Shown: positions 20,111-29,349, numbered from the stretch's first letter. The stretch: DNA of 64,000 bases from Oscillospiraceae bacterium (GCA_015068025.1 SVLH01000004.1:24899-88898), one strand, 5' to 3'. Notes: a model not told the origin generated them from the letters alone. Translations and numbers: made by a program.

Positions 20111-21769
20111 ATGGCAGAAAAACTGAAAATCATCCCCCTTGGCGGTCTGAACGAGATTGGCAAAAATATGACCGTTTACGAATACGGCGGCGAGCTGATC
20201 GTTGTGGACTGCGGCATCGCCTTCCCCGGCGACGACATGTACGGCATCGACTCCATCATCCCCGACGTGACCTATCTCATCAAGAACCGCGCCCGCATCC
20301 GGGGTCTGTTCATCACCCACGGCCACGAAGATCACATCGGCGCCATCCCCTACGTGCTCAAGCAGGTGAACATGCCCATCTACTGCACCCGCTTCACCGC
20401 CGGTCTCATCAAACTGAAACTGGAAGAGCACGGTCTGCTGAAATCCACCAAGCTGCTGACGGTGGATCCCGGCAAGAGCGTGCGCACCGGAAAATTCACC
20501 GTGGAATTTATCCATGTGAACCACTCCATCGCCGACTCCGTGGCATTCGCCATCCACACGAAGATGGGCATTGTGGTCCACACCGGCGACTTCAAGATCG
20601 ACTCCACCCCCATCGACGGCGAGGTCATCGACCTGGCCCGCTTCGGTGAGCTGGGCAAGGAGGGCGTGCTGTGCCTGTGCGCCGACTCCACCAACGTGGA
20701 GCGCCCCGGCTACACCATGAGCGAGCGCGCCGTGGGCCAGACCTTTAGCAGACAGTTCCAGGGCTGTGAAGAGCGCATCATCGTCACCACCTTCGCCTCC
20801 AACGTCCACCGCCTCCAGCAGGTGCTGGACGCTGCCGCAGCCCACGGCCGCAAGGTGGCCGTCACCGGCCGCAGTATGGAGAACATTATGCGCATCTCCA
20901 CGGAACTGGGCTTTATGAAAGTCCCCAAAAATACGCTGGTGGACATCAACAAGATCAAGACCCTGCCCAAAAACAAGCAGGTCATCGTCACCACCGGCTC
21001 CCAGGGCGAGGAAATGAGCGCCCTGTACCGCATGGCCTTCTCCACCCACAAGCAGGTGGAGCTGGGCCCCGATGACAAGGTCATCATCTCCGCCTCCGCC
21101 ATCCCCGGCAACGAGGTGACGGTGAGCCGCGTGATCAACGAACTGTTCCGCAAGGGCGTGAAGGTGGTCTATGACCGGGCGGATATGCTCCATGTTTCCG
21201 GCCACGCCTGCCAGGAGGAACTGAAAATCATCCACGCCCTGACCAAGCCCCGCTTCTTCGTCCCCCTCCACGGTGAACAGCGGATGCTGCAGATCCATTG
21301 CCAGCTGGCCCAGCAGATGGGACTGGAGCGCAACCATGTGGCCATCGGCGAAAACGGCACCGTCATCGAGCTGACCGCCAAGACCATGAAGCAGGGCGGC
21401 AGCGTGCCCGCCGGCGAGGTCTATGTGGACGGCAGCGGCGTGGGCGATGTGGGCGCGGTGGTCATGCGGGATCGCAAGCGTCTGGCGGAGGACGGCATGG
21501 TGGTCGTGGTGCTGCCCGTCTCCTCCCACAACGGTGATCTGCTCAGCGAGCCGGAGATCATCACCCGCGGCTTCATCTATGTAAAGGAATCCGGCGATCT
21601 GATGAACGAACTGCAGAAGGTGGCCTACGAAGCCGCTCTCTCCGTACCCCGCAAGCGCAGCCGGGACGACGGCGAACTCCGCGGCGCGGTGAAGTCCGCC
21701 GTGAGCAACTATCTGTTCAAGACCACCCGCCGCAATCCCATGGTCATCCCCGTTGTGACGAAACTGTAA
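20111..21769 (+). CDS. rnjA: Ribonuclease J
   Basis: Beta-lactamase-fold RNase with 5'-exonuclease and endonuclease activity, central to Firmicute mRNA turnover. It has 552 residues, normal for RNase J1/J2. It carries HGHEDH (70-75) for zinc, then later metal ligands HTGDFK near 157-162. The beta-CASP domain is at 200-380, and the C-terminal region holds VPLHGEQRML. AAGGAG lies about 12 bases before the ATG, slightly far. I cannot tell J1 from J2 by eye, and only one copy is in this window. Confidence 0.96.
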   Translation: MAEKLKIIPLGGLNEIGKNMTVYEYGGELIVVDCGIAFPGDDMYGIDSIIPDVTYLIKNRARIRGLFITHGHEDHIGAIPYVLKQVNMPIYCTRFTAGLIKLKLEEHGLLKSTKLLTVDPGKSVRTGKFTVEFIHVNHSIADSVAFAIHTKMGIVVHTGDFKIDSTPIDGEVIDLARFGELGKEGVLCLCADSTNVERPGYTMSERAVGQTFSRQFQGCEERIIVTTFASNVHRLQQVLDAAAAHGRKVAVTGRSMENIMRISTELGFMKVPKNTLVDINKIKTLPKNKQVIVTTGSQGEEMSALYRMAFSTHKQVELGPDDKVIISASAIPGNEVTVSRVINELFRKGVKVVYDRADMLHVSGHACQEELKIIHALTKPRFFVPLHGEQRMLQIHCQLAQQMGLERNHVAIGENGTVIELTAKTMKQGGSVPAGEVYVDGSGVGDVGAVVMRDRKRLAEDGMVVVVLPVSSHNGDLLSEPEIITRGFIYVKESGDLMNELQKVAYEAALSVPRKRSRDDGELRGAVKSAVSNYLFKTTRRNPMVIPVVTKL

Positions 21770-21773
21770 AGAT

Positions 21774-21811
21774 AAAAGCCGTCGCTGAGAGCGTTCTCAG
21801 CGGCGGCTTTA
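21774..21811. terminator. Bidirectional terminator between rnjA and the XRE gene
   Basis: Long stem AAAAGCCGTCGCTGAGA (21774-21790) with TCTCAGCGGCGGCTTT (21795-21810), loop GCGT. The right exit is T-rich and the left exit (minus strand) reads TTTTATC. Confidence 0.85.
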
Positions 21812-22030
21812 CTTTTTGGGATATGGCAGTTTCATGTCGGTGCGGCCCAGCAGATAGTCCACGCTGACATTGTAAAAATCCGCCAGCGTGTGCAGTGCAG
21901 AAACGGGGACATTCAGCCGTCCCAACTCATAATCAGAATATGTGGTCTGGTGTACCTGTAAAATCTCTGCAACCTGTGTCTGATTCAGGTCGCTGTCTTC
22001 TCTCAAGTCACGAATACGAAGCTGATACAT
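21809..22030 (-). CDS. Small XRE-family transcriptional regulator
   Basis: A 73-residue single-domain helix-turn-helix protein of the Cro/C1 type. From MYQLRIRDLREDSDLNQTQV the recognition region continues VHQTTYSDYELGRLNVPVS, then the usual FYNVSVDYLLGRTD ending. The open frame allows MGDV in front, but GGGTGA upstream of ATG 22028-22030 favours the shorter form. It is divergent from a 54-residue gene. The two matching inverted repeats between them are natural candidates for its own operators. Confidence 0.88.
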   Translation of the reverse strand: MYQLRIRDLREDSDLNQTQVAEILQVHQTTYSDYELGRLNVPVSALHTLADFYNVSVDYLLGRTDMKLPYPKK

Positions 22031-22054
22031 AACATCACCCATTAATATTATGAC

Positions 22055-22073
22055 TTAAGGGAATATTCCTTAT
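22055..22073. promoter_or_regulatory. Inverted repeat TTAAGG-N7-CCTTAT (candidate operator 1)
   Basis: Half-sites at 22055-22060 and 22068-22073 with a 7-base spacer, between divergent genes. Same architecture as the repeat at 22080-22098. Confidence 0.5.
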
Positions 22074-22101
22074 TGCATTTTAAGGTCTTATCCCTTAAAA
22101 T
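22073..22101 (+). promoter_or_regulatory. Promoter for the 54-residue gene with candidate operator 2
   Basis: TTGCAT (22073-22078), 17-base spacer, TAAAAT (22096-22101). The repeat TTTTAAGG (22078-22085), 7 bases, CCTTAAAA (22093-22100) covers the spacer and -10, so a bound dimer would block RNA polymerase. Confidence 0.55.
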
Positions 22102-22118
22102 GGCGTTGAGGTGAGGCA

Positions 22119-22283
22119 ATGACCAGCTATAAGGATCTTTATTTTTACCTCTTCGGTGCTTTGGCAAACGCCGTGGAACATTTGGAGAAAGGGGACACGC
22201 TTCTGGCCTGCGACTGTCTGATCACCGCGCAGCAGAACGCAGAGGAGGCCTGTATGGACTTGGATATTCTGCCCGAACAGTGA
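22119..22283 (+). CDS. Small uncharacterised protein (54 residues)
   Basis: The open frame runs ATG to TGA, with GAGGTGA five bases upstream. The product starts MTSYKDLYFYLFGALANAVE and ends CMDLDILPEQ. It is acidic, helix-prone, and has no membrane segment. It lies divergent from the XRE regulator and ends at a strong terminator, and its start sits just after a promoter with an operator-like repeat. All of this supports a real gene. I do not recognise a function; regulation by the neighbouring XRE protein is inferred. Confidence 0.7.
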   Translation: MTSYKDLYFYLFGALANAVEHLEKGDTLLACDCLITAQQNAEEACMDLDILPEQ

Positions 22284-22284
22284 A

Positions 22285-22316
22285 AAACGGACGCTGAAAG
22301 GCGTCCGTTTTTTTGT
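22285..22316. terminator. Bidirectional terminator
   Basis: 9-bp stem AAACGGACGC / GCGTCCGTTT (22286-22294, 22301-22310) with T7 on the plus exit. Separates the 54-residue gene from the convergent stomatin-like gene. Confidence 0.85.
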
Positions 22317-22321
22317 TTGGA

Positions 22322-23272
22322 TTATTCCGCTTTGGGGTCTGCCGTTTCGAACACGGTCTTGGCGCTGGCGGCCAGACCTGCCAGACCCTGCAATTCGCTG
22401 GGGATGATGATCTTGGTGGCCTTGCCGTCGGCGATCTTCTCCATGGCTTCCAGACTCTTGAGCTTCACCACCTGATCGTTGGGGGCGGACTCGTTGAGCA
22501 GTTTCAGGGAGTCGGCCAGCGCCTGCTGCACCTTGGCGATGGCCTCGGCCTCTGCCTCGGCAGCCATAATGCGGGCGGCCTTCTCACCCTCTGCACGGAG
22601 GATGGCGGCCTGCTTTTCGGCGTCGGCCTTCAAAATGGCGGACTGCTTTTCACCCTCTGCCACCAGGATCTGGCTCTGCTTGCTGCCCTCGGCCTGCAGA
22701 ATGGCCTCACGGCGTTCACGCTCTGCCTTCATCTGCTTTTCCATGGCGTTCTGGATCTCTCTGGGCGGGATGATGTTTTTCAGCTCCACGCGGTTGACCT
22801 TGATGCCCCAGGGGTCGGTGGCCTCGTCCAGAATGGCGCGCATCTTGGCGTTGATGGTGTCGCGGGAGGTCAGGGACTGATCCAGCTCCAGCTCACCGAT
22901 GATGTTTCGCAGGGTGGTGGCGGTCAGATTCTCGATGGCATTCATGGGGTGCTCCACGCCGTAGGTATACAGCTTGGGGTCTGTGATCTGGAAGTAGATC
23001 ACGGTGTCGATCTGCATGGTGACATTATCCTTGGTGATGACGGGCTGGGGCGCAAAATCCGCCACCTGCTCCTTCAAAGACACCTTTTTCACCACACGCT
23101 CGATGAAGGGGATCTTCAAATGCATGCCCACGCCCCAGACAGCCCGGAACGCGCCCAGCCGCTCTATCACATAAGCCCGGGACTGCTGGACGATGACAAT
23201 GTTGCTGATGAGCAGCACCAGCAGCACAAACACCAGAACGATGACTGCCACAAATCCGATCACATTGTTCAT
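22322..23272 (-). CDS. SPFH/band 7 (stomatin-like, paraslipin) membrane protein
   Basis: A 316-residue membrane scaffold protein. One N-terminal membrane helix (about 5-27) is followed by an SPFH domain (VIERLGAFRAVWGVGMHLKIPF, DNVTMQIDTVIYFQITDP). A long Ala/Glu-rich coiled coil from about 180 to 260 contains repeated AEGEKQ/AAILRAEGE units, and a C-terminal oligomerisation tail follows. Such proteins form membrane microdomains and usually pair with an NfeD protein, as here: the NfeD-domain gene ends at 23273, immediately upstream. Start MNNVIGFVAV is the family-like N-terminus. Confidence 0.93.
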   Translation of the reverse strand: MNNVIGFVAVIVLVFVLLVLLISNIVIVQQSRAYVIERLGAFRAVWGVGMHLKIPFIERVVKKVSLKEQVADFAPQPVITKDNVTMQIDTVIYFQITDPKLYTYGVEHPMNAIENLTATTLRNIIGELELDQSLTSRDTINAKMRAILDEATDPWGIKVNRVELKNIIPPREIQNAMEKQMKAERERREAILQAEGSKQSQILVAEGEKQSAILKADAEKQAAILRAEGEKAARIMAAEAEAEAIAKVQQALADSLKLLNESAPNDQVVKLKSLEAMEKIADGKATKIIIPSELQGLAGLAASAKTVFETADPKAE

Positions 23273-24109
23273 TTACTCTACCTCCACTTTATTTTCAGAA
23301 TATCTCACAAGGAGCTTTACGCCCTCCATGGCTTCGATGGTCACGCGGCTTCCCGCGGGGATGACCGTGCCGTCCACGCTGCGGGCGGTCCAGGTCTTGC
23401 CGTCCGCATAGACGGCGCCAAGAGAATTTTCGTTGTCGATGGTCTCGGTGACTTTTGCCGTGCCGCCCAGAACGCGATCGGCATTGGTAGGCTGGGTCCT
23501 GGCATTGGCCATCCGGGTAACCAGCGGCCGGGTCACCGCCAGCGCGGCGGCGGACACCACCAGAAACAGCACGATCTGAACGGGCAGCGACGCGCCCACA
23601 AAGGCCGCCACCAACGCCACCAGCGCACCCGCCACAAACCAGATGGACACCAGTCCCGCCGTTGTGGCCTCCACGATGCCGAACAGGATGATGGCGCCGG
23701 TCCATACAATCGTCATCACGCGGTCACTCTCTCCTTTCAGGTGGTGGCTGATCAGCAGCACCAGCAGCGCAATGGCTGCCAGCAGTCCACCGATCATGCA
23801 CTTGTTTGTAAAAGACAAATTGTTGAAGAAGTCCGACAGCTTCCGCTTCAGCGGACGGTCGGAAAGCGCCTCCGGCTCCGCCTGGCGCTGCACCACTTCG
23901 GCAGGTGTCGGCACCTCGTCGGCAAACAGCTCATTCATCGTAGTGCCGTAGCGGTTGCAGATATAGATGATCTTCTCGATCTCGGGATAGCCCCGGGATG
24001 ACTCCCACTTGGAAACCGCCTGACGGGAGACCTTCAACTGGGCGGCAAATTCCTCCTGGGTCATATCGTGTTTCCGCCGCACCGCCTGCAGCCGTTCTCC
24101 AAAAGACAT
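23273..24109 (-). CDS. HTH (XRE)-NfeD fusion membrane protein
   Basis: A 278-residue protein joining two modules in one uninterrupted frame. Residues 4-62 are an XRE helix-turn-helix (MTQEEFAAQLKVSRQAVSKW at 16-35). A charged linker (66-100) follows. Residues 104-195 hold about four membrane helices, and 205-278 form the NfeD OB-fold (DRVLGGTAKV, ending MEGVKLLVRYSENKVEVE). NfeD partners stomatin-like proteins, and the stomatin gene follows directly. The fusion implies a membrane-tethered DNA-binding protein, which is unusual. Start MSFGERLQAV at 24109 has GAGG six bases upstream; the frame extends further but without homology to HTH proteins. Confidence 0.88.
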   Translation of the reverse strand: MSFGERLQAVRRKHDMTQEEFAAQLKVSRQAVSKWESSRGYPEIEKIIYICNRYGTTMNELFADEVPTPAEVVQRQAEPEALSDRPLKRKLSDFFNNLSFTNKCMIGGLLAAIALLVLLISHHLKGESDRVMTIVWTGAIILFGIVEATTAGLVSIWFVAGALVALVAAFVGASLPVQIVLFLVVSAAALAVTRPLVTRMANARTQPTNADRVLGGTAKVTETIDNENSLGAVYADGKTWTARSVDGTVIPAGSRVTIEAMEGVKLLVRYSENKVEVE

Positions 24110-24292
24110 CTCCTGCCTCACTCTCCTCTTCCTGACCACAGTATGGCAGAATTTTCGGCAAAATCCCACCAACCCGAGGTTTGCATCCGCCATTTTCTTC
24201 TCACGCATACGCAACTTCAGGGTGACACCGCCCGAAATCGCTGGGTTTCACCCTTCAATAACGGCGGTCTGCCCTGTATGCCTTGTTTTATA

Positions 24293-24298
24293 ATTATA
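24293..24298 (-). promoter_or_regulatory. Extended -10 promoter element for the HTH-NfeD operon
   Basis: Minus strand TGC-TATAAT; no good -35. It would give a leader of about 180 bases. Confidence 0.4.
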
Positions 24299-24365
24299 GC
24301 ATACCCCCTTTGGAAATTCCATTGCATTTCGGTTACAAATCTACAGAACTGCTACTCTCCCTGCG

Positions 24366-24394
24366 TTGCACATTCCCGAAAAACCTGCTATACT
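24366..24394 (+). promoter_or_regulatory. Promoter for the RNA methyltransferase gene
   Basis: TTGCAC (24366-24371), 17-base spacer, TATACT (24389-24394), 40 bases before the GTG start. Confidence 0.65.
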
Positions 24395-24434
24395 GCATTT
24401 ACGATTTATTTACACCTTGAAGGAGGTGCAGACT

Positions 24435-25547
24435 GTGACCCTGACCGTCCCCTGCCTGTTCGGACTGGAATCCATCGTGGCGGACGAAATGAAGCGCCTG
24501 CAACTGAACAATGTCCGGGCGGAAAACGGCCGTGTCCACTGCGAGGGCACGATGGCCGACATTGCCCGGCTGAACATCAACCTGCGCTGCGGCGCCCGGG
24601 TGCTGATGGAGCTGGGCAGCTTCCCTGCCAGGGATTTCGAGGCCCTGTTTCAGGGCGTGCTGGCCCTGCCGCTGGAAGACTTCATCCCCCGGGACGGCGA
24701 GTTCCCCGTTAAGGGCTATTCCATCAACTCCACCCTCCATTCCGTGCCTGCCTGCCAGGCCATCGTGAAAAAGGCCGCCGCAAAGCGGCTTGGCAATGTG
24801 TACGGCTGCGAGACCCTCCCCGAGACCGGCACCCGCTATCAGCTTCAGTTCGCCATCATCAAGGACGTGGCCTCCGTCTATCTGGACACCTCCGGCGAAG
24901 GTCTTTACAAGCGGGGCTACCGTGCCCAGAACATGGGCGCGCCCCTGCGGGAGACCATGGCTGCCGCCATGGTGACCCTTGCCCGCTACCGCGGCCGCGA
25001 CCCCTTCTGCGATCCCTTCTGCGGCAGCGGCACCATCCCCATCGAGGCTGCCCTCATCGCCAAAAACCGCGCCCCCGGCCTGGATCGCAGCTTTTCCGCC
25101 CAGAAGTGGAAGAACATGGACTCCAAACTGTGGCTGGACGCCGCCGACGAGGCGATGGACAAGGAATTCCACGGCACCTACGACATCTGGGGCGGCGACA
25201 TTGACCCCGCCGCTGTGGAGCTGGCGAAGCACAATGCAAAGCTGGCCGGCGTGGACGACTGCATCCGCTTCGAGGTGGCAGACGCCGGTGCTTTCCGCCG
25301 GGACAGCGAATACGGCCAGCTGGTGACCAACCCGCCCTACGGCGAGCGACTGCTGGAAAAGCAGGAGGCAGAGGCTCTCTACCGCACCTTCGGCGCGGCC
25401 TGCCGAAAACTCCCGCCCAAATGGCGGGTGTTGGTGCTCTCCTCACACACGGAGTTCGAGCGCACCTTCGGCCGGAACGCCACGAAAAAACGCAAACTCT
25501 ACAACGGCATGCTCAAATGCGATGTGTTCATGTACGAGAACCGCTGA
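24435..25547 (+). CDS. THUMP-domain class I RNA methyltransferase (RlmL/YpsC type)
   Basis: Probable 23S rRNA guanine-N2 methyltransferase, 370 residues. The N-terminal ferredoxin-like/THUMP part runs to about residue 160. The Rossmann methyltransferase domain then shows YRGRDPFCDPFCGSGTIPIEAALIA (SAM site), a GGDIDPAAVELAKHNAK segment, and the catalytic motif TNPPYGERL for base N2 methylation. The start is a GTG at 24435 with AAGGAGGT seven bases upstream. The longer open frame begins upstream of that ribosome site and includes the promoter. A lipid kinase gene follows. Confidence 0.93.
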   Translation: MTLTVPCLFGLESIVADEMKRLQLNNVRAENGRVHCEGTMADIARLNINLRCGARVLMELGSFPARDFEALFQGVLALPLEDFIPRDGEFPVKGYSINSTLHSVPACQAIVKKAAAKRLGNVYGCETLPETGTRYQLQFAIIKDVASVYLDTSGEGLYKRGYRAQNMGAPLRETMAAAMVTLARYRGRDPFCDPFCGSGTIPIEAALIAKNRAPGLDRSFSAQKWKNMDSKLWLDAADEAMDKEFHGTYDIWGGDIDPAAVELAKHNAKLAGVDDCIRFEVADAGAFRRDSEYGQLVTNPPYGERLLEKQEAEALYRTFGAACRKLPPKWRVLVLSSHTEFERTFGRNATKKRKLYNGMLKCDVFMYENR

Positions 25548-25656
25548 CCATGAAAGTTTTGTTGAGAACAAGGCTCTTTGCCGGTTCTGCCATGCTTTTT
25601 GGGTGGAATATGCAGTATTCTTGGAGTATCCTCACATAAAGAAACAGGTGACAGCC

Positions 25657-26595
25657 TTGAAGCACATATTTATCATCAATCCTCACGCGGGCAAGAAAGA
25701 CCAGACTGCCCGTATTTACACCATGGCGGACGCTCTGCGGGAAAAGCACGCTCTGGAGTGCGCCTGCATGCTGACGGATCGCCCTGGCGGCGCGGCAGCC
25801 ATCGCAAGACGGCTGGCCGAGACCGGCGAGGAAGTGCGCATCTATGCCTGCGGCGGCGACGGCACGGTCTCCGAGGTGGCAAACGGCATCGCCGGCTTTG
25901 ACAATGCCGCCATGTCGGTGATCCCCATCGGCACGGGCAACGATTTTCTGAAAAACTTCGGCGCGGACATGGCGAAATTTCAGGACGCAGAAAATCTGTG
26001 GGACGGCGACATGCAGCCCATCGACCTCATCGACTGCAACGGCCGCCTCTGCCTGACCATCGCCTGCAACGGACTGGACGCACGGGTGGCCGAGGATGTC
26101 CACCGCTACGGCAAAGCCCCCCTGCTCTCCGGAAAGGGCAGCTACATCGCTTCCGTGGCCGTGAACTTTTTCGGCTCGGCCATCAGCCGCACATGGACGG
26201 TATCTGTGGACGGCGGCAAACCCGTCACCGACCGCTTCACTCTGATCGCCCTGTGCAATGGCCGCTACTACGGCGGCGGCTTCTTCCCCGTGCCCGAGGC
26301 GCGGATGAACGACGGAATCCTTCACGCACTCATCATCCGCCACGTCACCCGCCCGGAATTTCTCCGGCTCATCGGCCCCTATTCCAAGGGCAGACACCGG
26401 GAGTTGCCCCCTCGTCTCATTCAGGTGAAGGAGGCAAAGGAGATCCGCATCACTGCAGAGGAGGACATCGTCACCTCTCTGGACGGTGAGTGCTTCCGCA
26501 GCCGGGAGATCGTCATGCGGCTGTCGGAAAAACGCCTGAATTTCTTTGGCCCCAAGGGCTGCGACCCCAACGCAACAGCCATTGCCGCACCGTAA
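25657..26595 (+). CDS. Diacylglycerol kinase-family lipid kinase
   Basis: A 312-residue DagK/YegS-like kinase that phosphorylates diacylglycerol or a related lipid at the membrane surface. It has the N-terminal KHIFIINPHAGKKD, the nucleotide-binding ACGGDGTVSEVANG near 62-75, IPIGTGNDFLKN near 88-99, and a C-terminal beta domain with SLDGE. The start is most likely a TTG at 25657 with AGGTG six bases upstream; an in-frame GTG three codons earlier overlaps that site. The open frame reads further back but without family similarity. Confidence 0.9.
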   Translation: MKHIFIINPHAGKKDQTARIYTMADALREKHALECACMLTDRPGGAAAIARRLAETGEEVRIYACGGDGTVSEVANGIAGFDNAAMSVIPIGTGNDFLKNFGADMAKFQDAENLWDGDMQPIDLIDCNGRLCLTIACNGLDARVAEDVHRYGKAPLLSGKGSYIASVAVNFFGSAISRTWTVSVDGGKPVTDRFTLIALCNGRYYGGGFFPVPEARMNDGILHALIIRHVTRPEFLRLIGPYSKGRHRELPPRLIQVKEAKEIRITAEEDIVTSLDGECFRSREIVMRLSEKRLNFFGPKGCDPNATAIAAP

Positions 26596-26638
26596 AAAAG
26601 GATTTACAGATTCTTCATAACTTTTGTCAAAATCCCCC

Positions 26639-26667
26639 TTTACAAACGGGGACAGACGCGGTATCAT
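26639..26667 (+). promoter_or_regulatory. groESL promoter
   Basis: TTTACA (26639-26644), 17-base spacer, TATCAT (26662-26667), immediately upstream of the CIRCE element. Confidence 0.8.
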
Positions 26668-26675
26668 AAACGGCG

Positions 26676-26702
26676 TTAGCACTCCTTTTTGTCGAGTGCT
26701 AA
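26676..26702 (+). promoter_or_regulatory. CIRCE element (HrcA operator)
   Basis: Perfect TTAGCACTC (26676-26684), 9 bases, GAGTGCTAA (26694-26702). HrcA bound here would cover the transcription start and release on heat shock. The hrcA gene is not in this window. Confidence 0.98.
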
Positions 26703-26747
26703 CGCTGATTTTGTTTTTTATAAAATATATCATAAGGAGGCACCCCC

Positions 26748-27032
26748 ATGAAACTCACCCCGCTCGCTGACCGCGTCATCCTGAAGATGGTCGAGGTCGA
26801 GGAGACCACCCGCGGCGGCATCATTCTCACCGGCTCCGCCAAGGAGAAGCCCACCGTTGCAGAAGTCATTTCCGTCGGCCCCGGCGGCAATGTGGACGGC
26901 AAGGACATCACCATGACCGTGAAGCCCGGCGACAAGGTCATCACCAGCCAGTATGCCGGCACCAAAGTCAATCTGGAAGACGTCGAGTATGTGGTCGTCC
27001 GCCAGAACGACATCCTCGCCATCGTGGAATAA
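26748..27032 (+). CDS. groES: Co-chaperonin GroES
   Basis: 10-kDa lid of the GroEL chaperonin, 94 residues. It opens MKLTPLADRVILKMVEVEE and has the mobile loop ETTRGGIILTGSAKEKP at 18-34. AAGGAGG lies eight bases before ATG. It is expressed with groEL, 63 bases downstream, under CIRCE/HrcA control. Confidence 0.98.
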   Translation: MKLTPLADRVILKMVEVEETTRGGIILTGSAKEKPTVAEVISVGPGGNVDGKDITMTVKPGDKVITSQYAGTKVNLEDVEYVVVRQNDILAIVE

Positions 27033-28718
<1,686 letters not shown>

Positions 28719-28732
28719 ACCATAAGCCTTTC

Positions 28733-28770
28733 AAGCCCTGCAGGTGAGTGCCTGCAGGGAGGGCTTTTTT
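28733..28770 (+). terminator. groEL terminator (first copy)
   Basis: Stem CCCTGCAGG (28736-28744) with CCTGCAGGG (28751-28759), then GGGCTTTTTT. Confidence 0.85.
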
Positions 28771-28773
28771 GCG

Positions 28774-28911
28774 AGGGCTTGTCGGCTTGCCGACAAAAGG
28801 GGCCCCCGTCAAGACCCAGCGAAGCGGTCTTGATGGGGAAAGGAGGAGCCGCAGAACGAGCGAGCTGTTCTGTAATCAGAACAGCGAGGGATGTGGAGCA
28901 GGCGACGACGC
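28774..28911. repeat. Hairpin-rich element of unknown nature
   Basis: Three strong stem-loops lie in series between the two groEL 3' ends. Stem A is TTGTCGGC/GCCGACAA (28779-28796), with a two-base gap between the arms as drawn. Stem B has 13 bp (28804-28816 with 28826-28838, loop of 9). Stem C is GCTGTTCTG-TAAT-CAGAACAGC (28864-28885). No convincing reading frame spans it. It could be a miniature interspersed element or a structured RNA. Confidence 0.55.
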
Positions 28912-28958
28912 AGCCCCCCGCCCCCGCTATGCCCAACCCCGAGATGGGTATGTACTAA
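28912..28958 (+). pseudogene. Relic of a second groEL 3' end
   Basis: Would encode [15 protein letters not shown] and a TAA stop, the same as the end of GroEL, with GCA/GCT and GGC/GGT silent changes. Upstream similarity fades quickly, so only the tail remains. Confidence 0.7.
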
Positions 28959-28971
28959 TTTTCGGCAACGT

Positions 28972-29005
28972 TCAAGCCCCGCAGGTAGTGCCTGCGGGGC
29001 TTTTG
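28972..29005 (+). terminator. Second-copy terminator after the groEL relic
   Basis: Stem AAGCCCCGCAGG (28974-28985) with CCTGCGGGGCTT (28991-29002), similar in sequence to the first groEL terminator. Confidence 0.7.
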
Positions 29006-29094
29006 CGGGAGCTTGTCCCAAACTCCAATGCTTGCAGACACCATTTTCCCCTTCCCCCCGCTCCGTATGCAGGCAAATTTTTTTAAAAATCTTA

Positions 29095-29123
29095 TTGACA
29101 AAACAAATTTCTTTTGTTATAGT
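29095..29123 (+). promoter_or_regulatory. tRNA cluster promoter
   Basis: TTGACA (29095-29100), 17-base spacer, TATAGT (29118-29123), about 30 bases before tRNA-Met. Confidence 0.85.
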
Positions 29124-29152
29124 AGTCCGTGCCTGTTGAGGCAGTCGGATAT

Positions 29153-29229
29153 GGCGGCGTAGCTCAGTTGGCTAGAGCATTCGGTTCATACCCGGAGTGT
29201 CACTGGTTCGAATCCAGTCGCCGCTACCA
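29153..29229 (+). tRNA. tRNA-Met (CAT)
   Basis: Full cloverleaf with encoded CCA. Anticodon CAT at 29187-29189 in loop TTCATAC; T-arm GGTTCGAATCC. The acceptor is paired (G-U at the first pair), so this is elongator rather than initiator type. It resembles elongator Met tRNA more than lysidine-Ile tRNA. Confidence 0.92.
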
Positions 29230-29232
29230 AAC

Positions 29233-29262
29233 GCCAGAAAGCATCGCAAGATGCTTTCTGGC
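29233..29262 (+). repeat. Perfect 13-bp hairpin between tRNA-Met and tRNA-Glu
   Basis: GCCAGAAAGCATC (29233-29245), loop GCAA, GATGCTTTCTGGC (29250-29262). No T run follows, so it is more likely a processing or stability element than a terminator. Confidence 0.6.
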
Positions 29263-29268
29263 ATCTCT

Positions 29269-29343
29269 GGCCCGTTGGTCAAGTGGTTAAGACACCGCCC
29301 TTTCACGGCGGTAACACGAGTTCGAGTCTCGTACGGGTCACCA
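29269..29343 (+). tRNA. tRNA-Glu (TTC)
   Basis: Cloverleaf with encoded CCA. Anticodon TTC at 29302-29304 between stem CCGCC/GGCGG; T-arm GAGTTCGAGTCTC. Confidence 0.95.
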
Positions 29344-29349
29344 CAATCT

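Larger units (their letters stand above)
24110..24434. other. Intergenic region between divergent operons
   Basis: Contains the HTH-NfeD promoter and the methyltransferase promoter; otherwise no gene or structured element recognised. Confidence 0.5.
28719..29152. other. groEL-tRNA intergenic region
   Basis: Contains the two terminators, hairpin element, groEL relic and the tRNA promoter listed separately. The stretch 29006-29094 shows nothing assignable. Confidence 0.6.

Noticed and set aside
28912..28958. Second functional groEL
   Set aside because: Only the last 15 codons are recognisable.
28748..29086. 112-codon plus-strand frame over the groEL repeat region
   Set aside because: Crosses two terminators and several hairpins; composition unlike a protein.
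29153..29229. tRNA-Ile2 (CAT, lysidine-modified) instead of Met
   Set aside because: The body sequence matches elongator Met tRNA of Firmicutes better; Ile2 has a different acceptor and anticodon stem. Not fully excluded.
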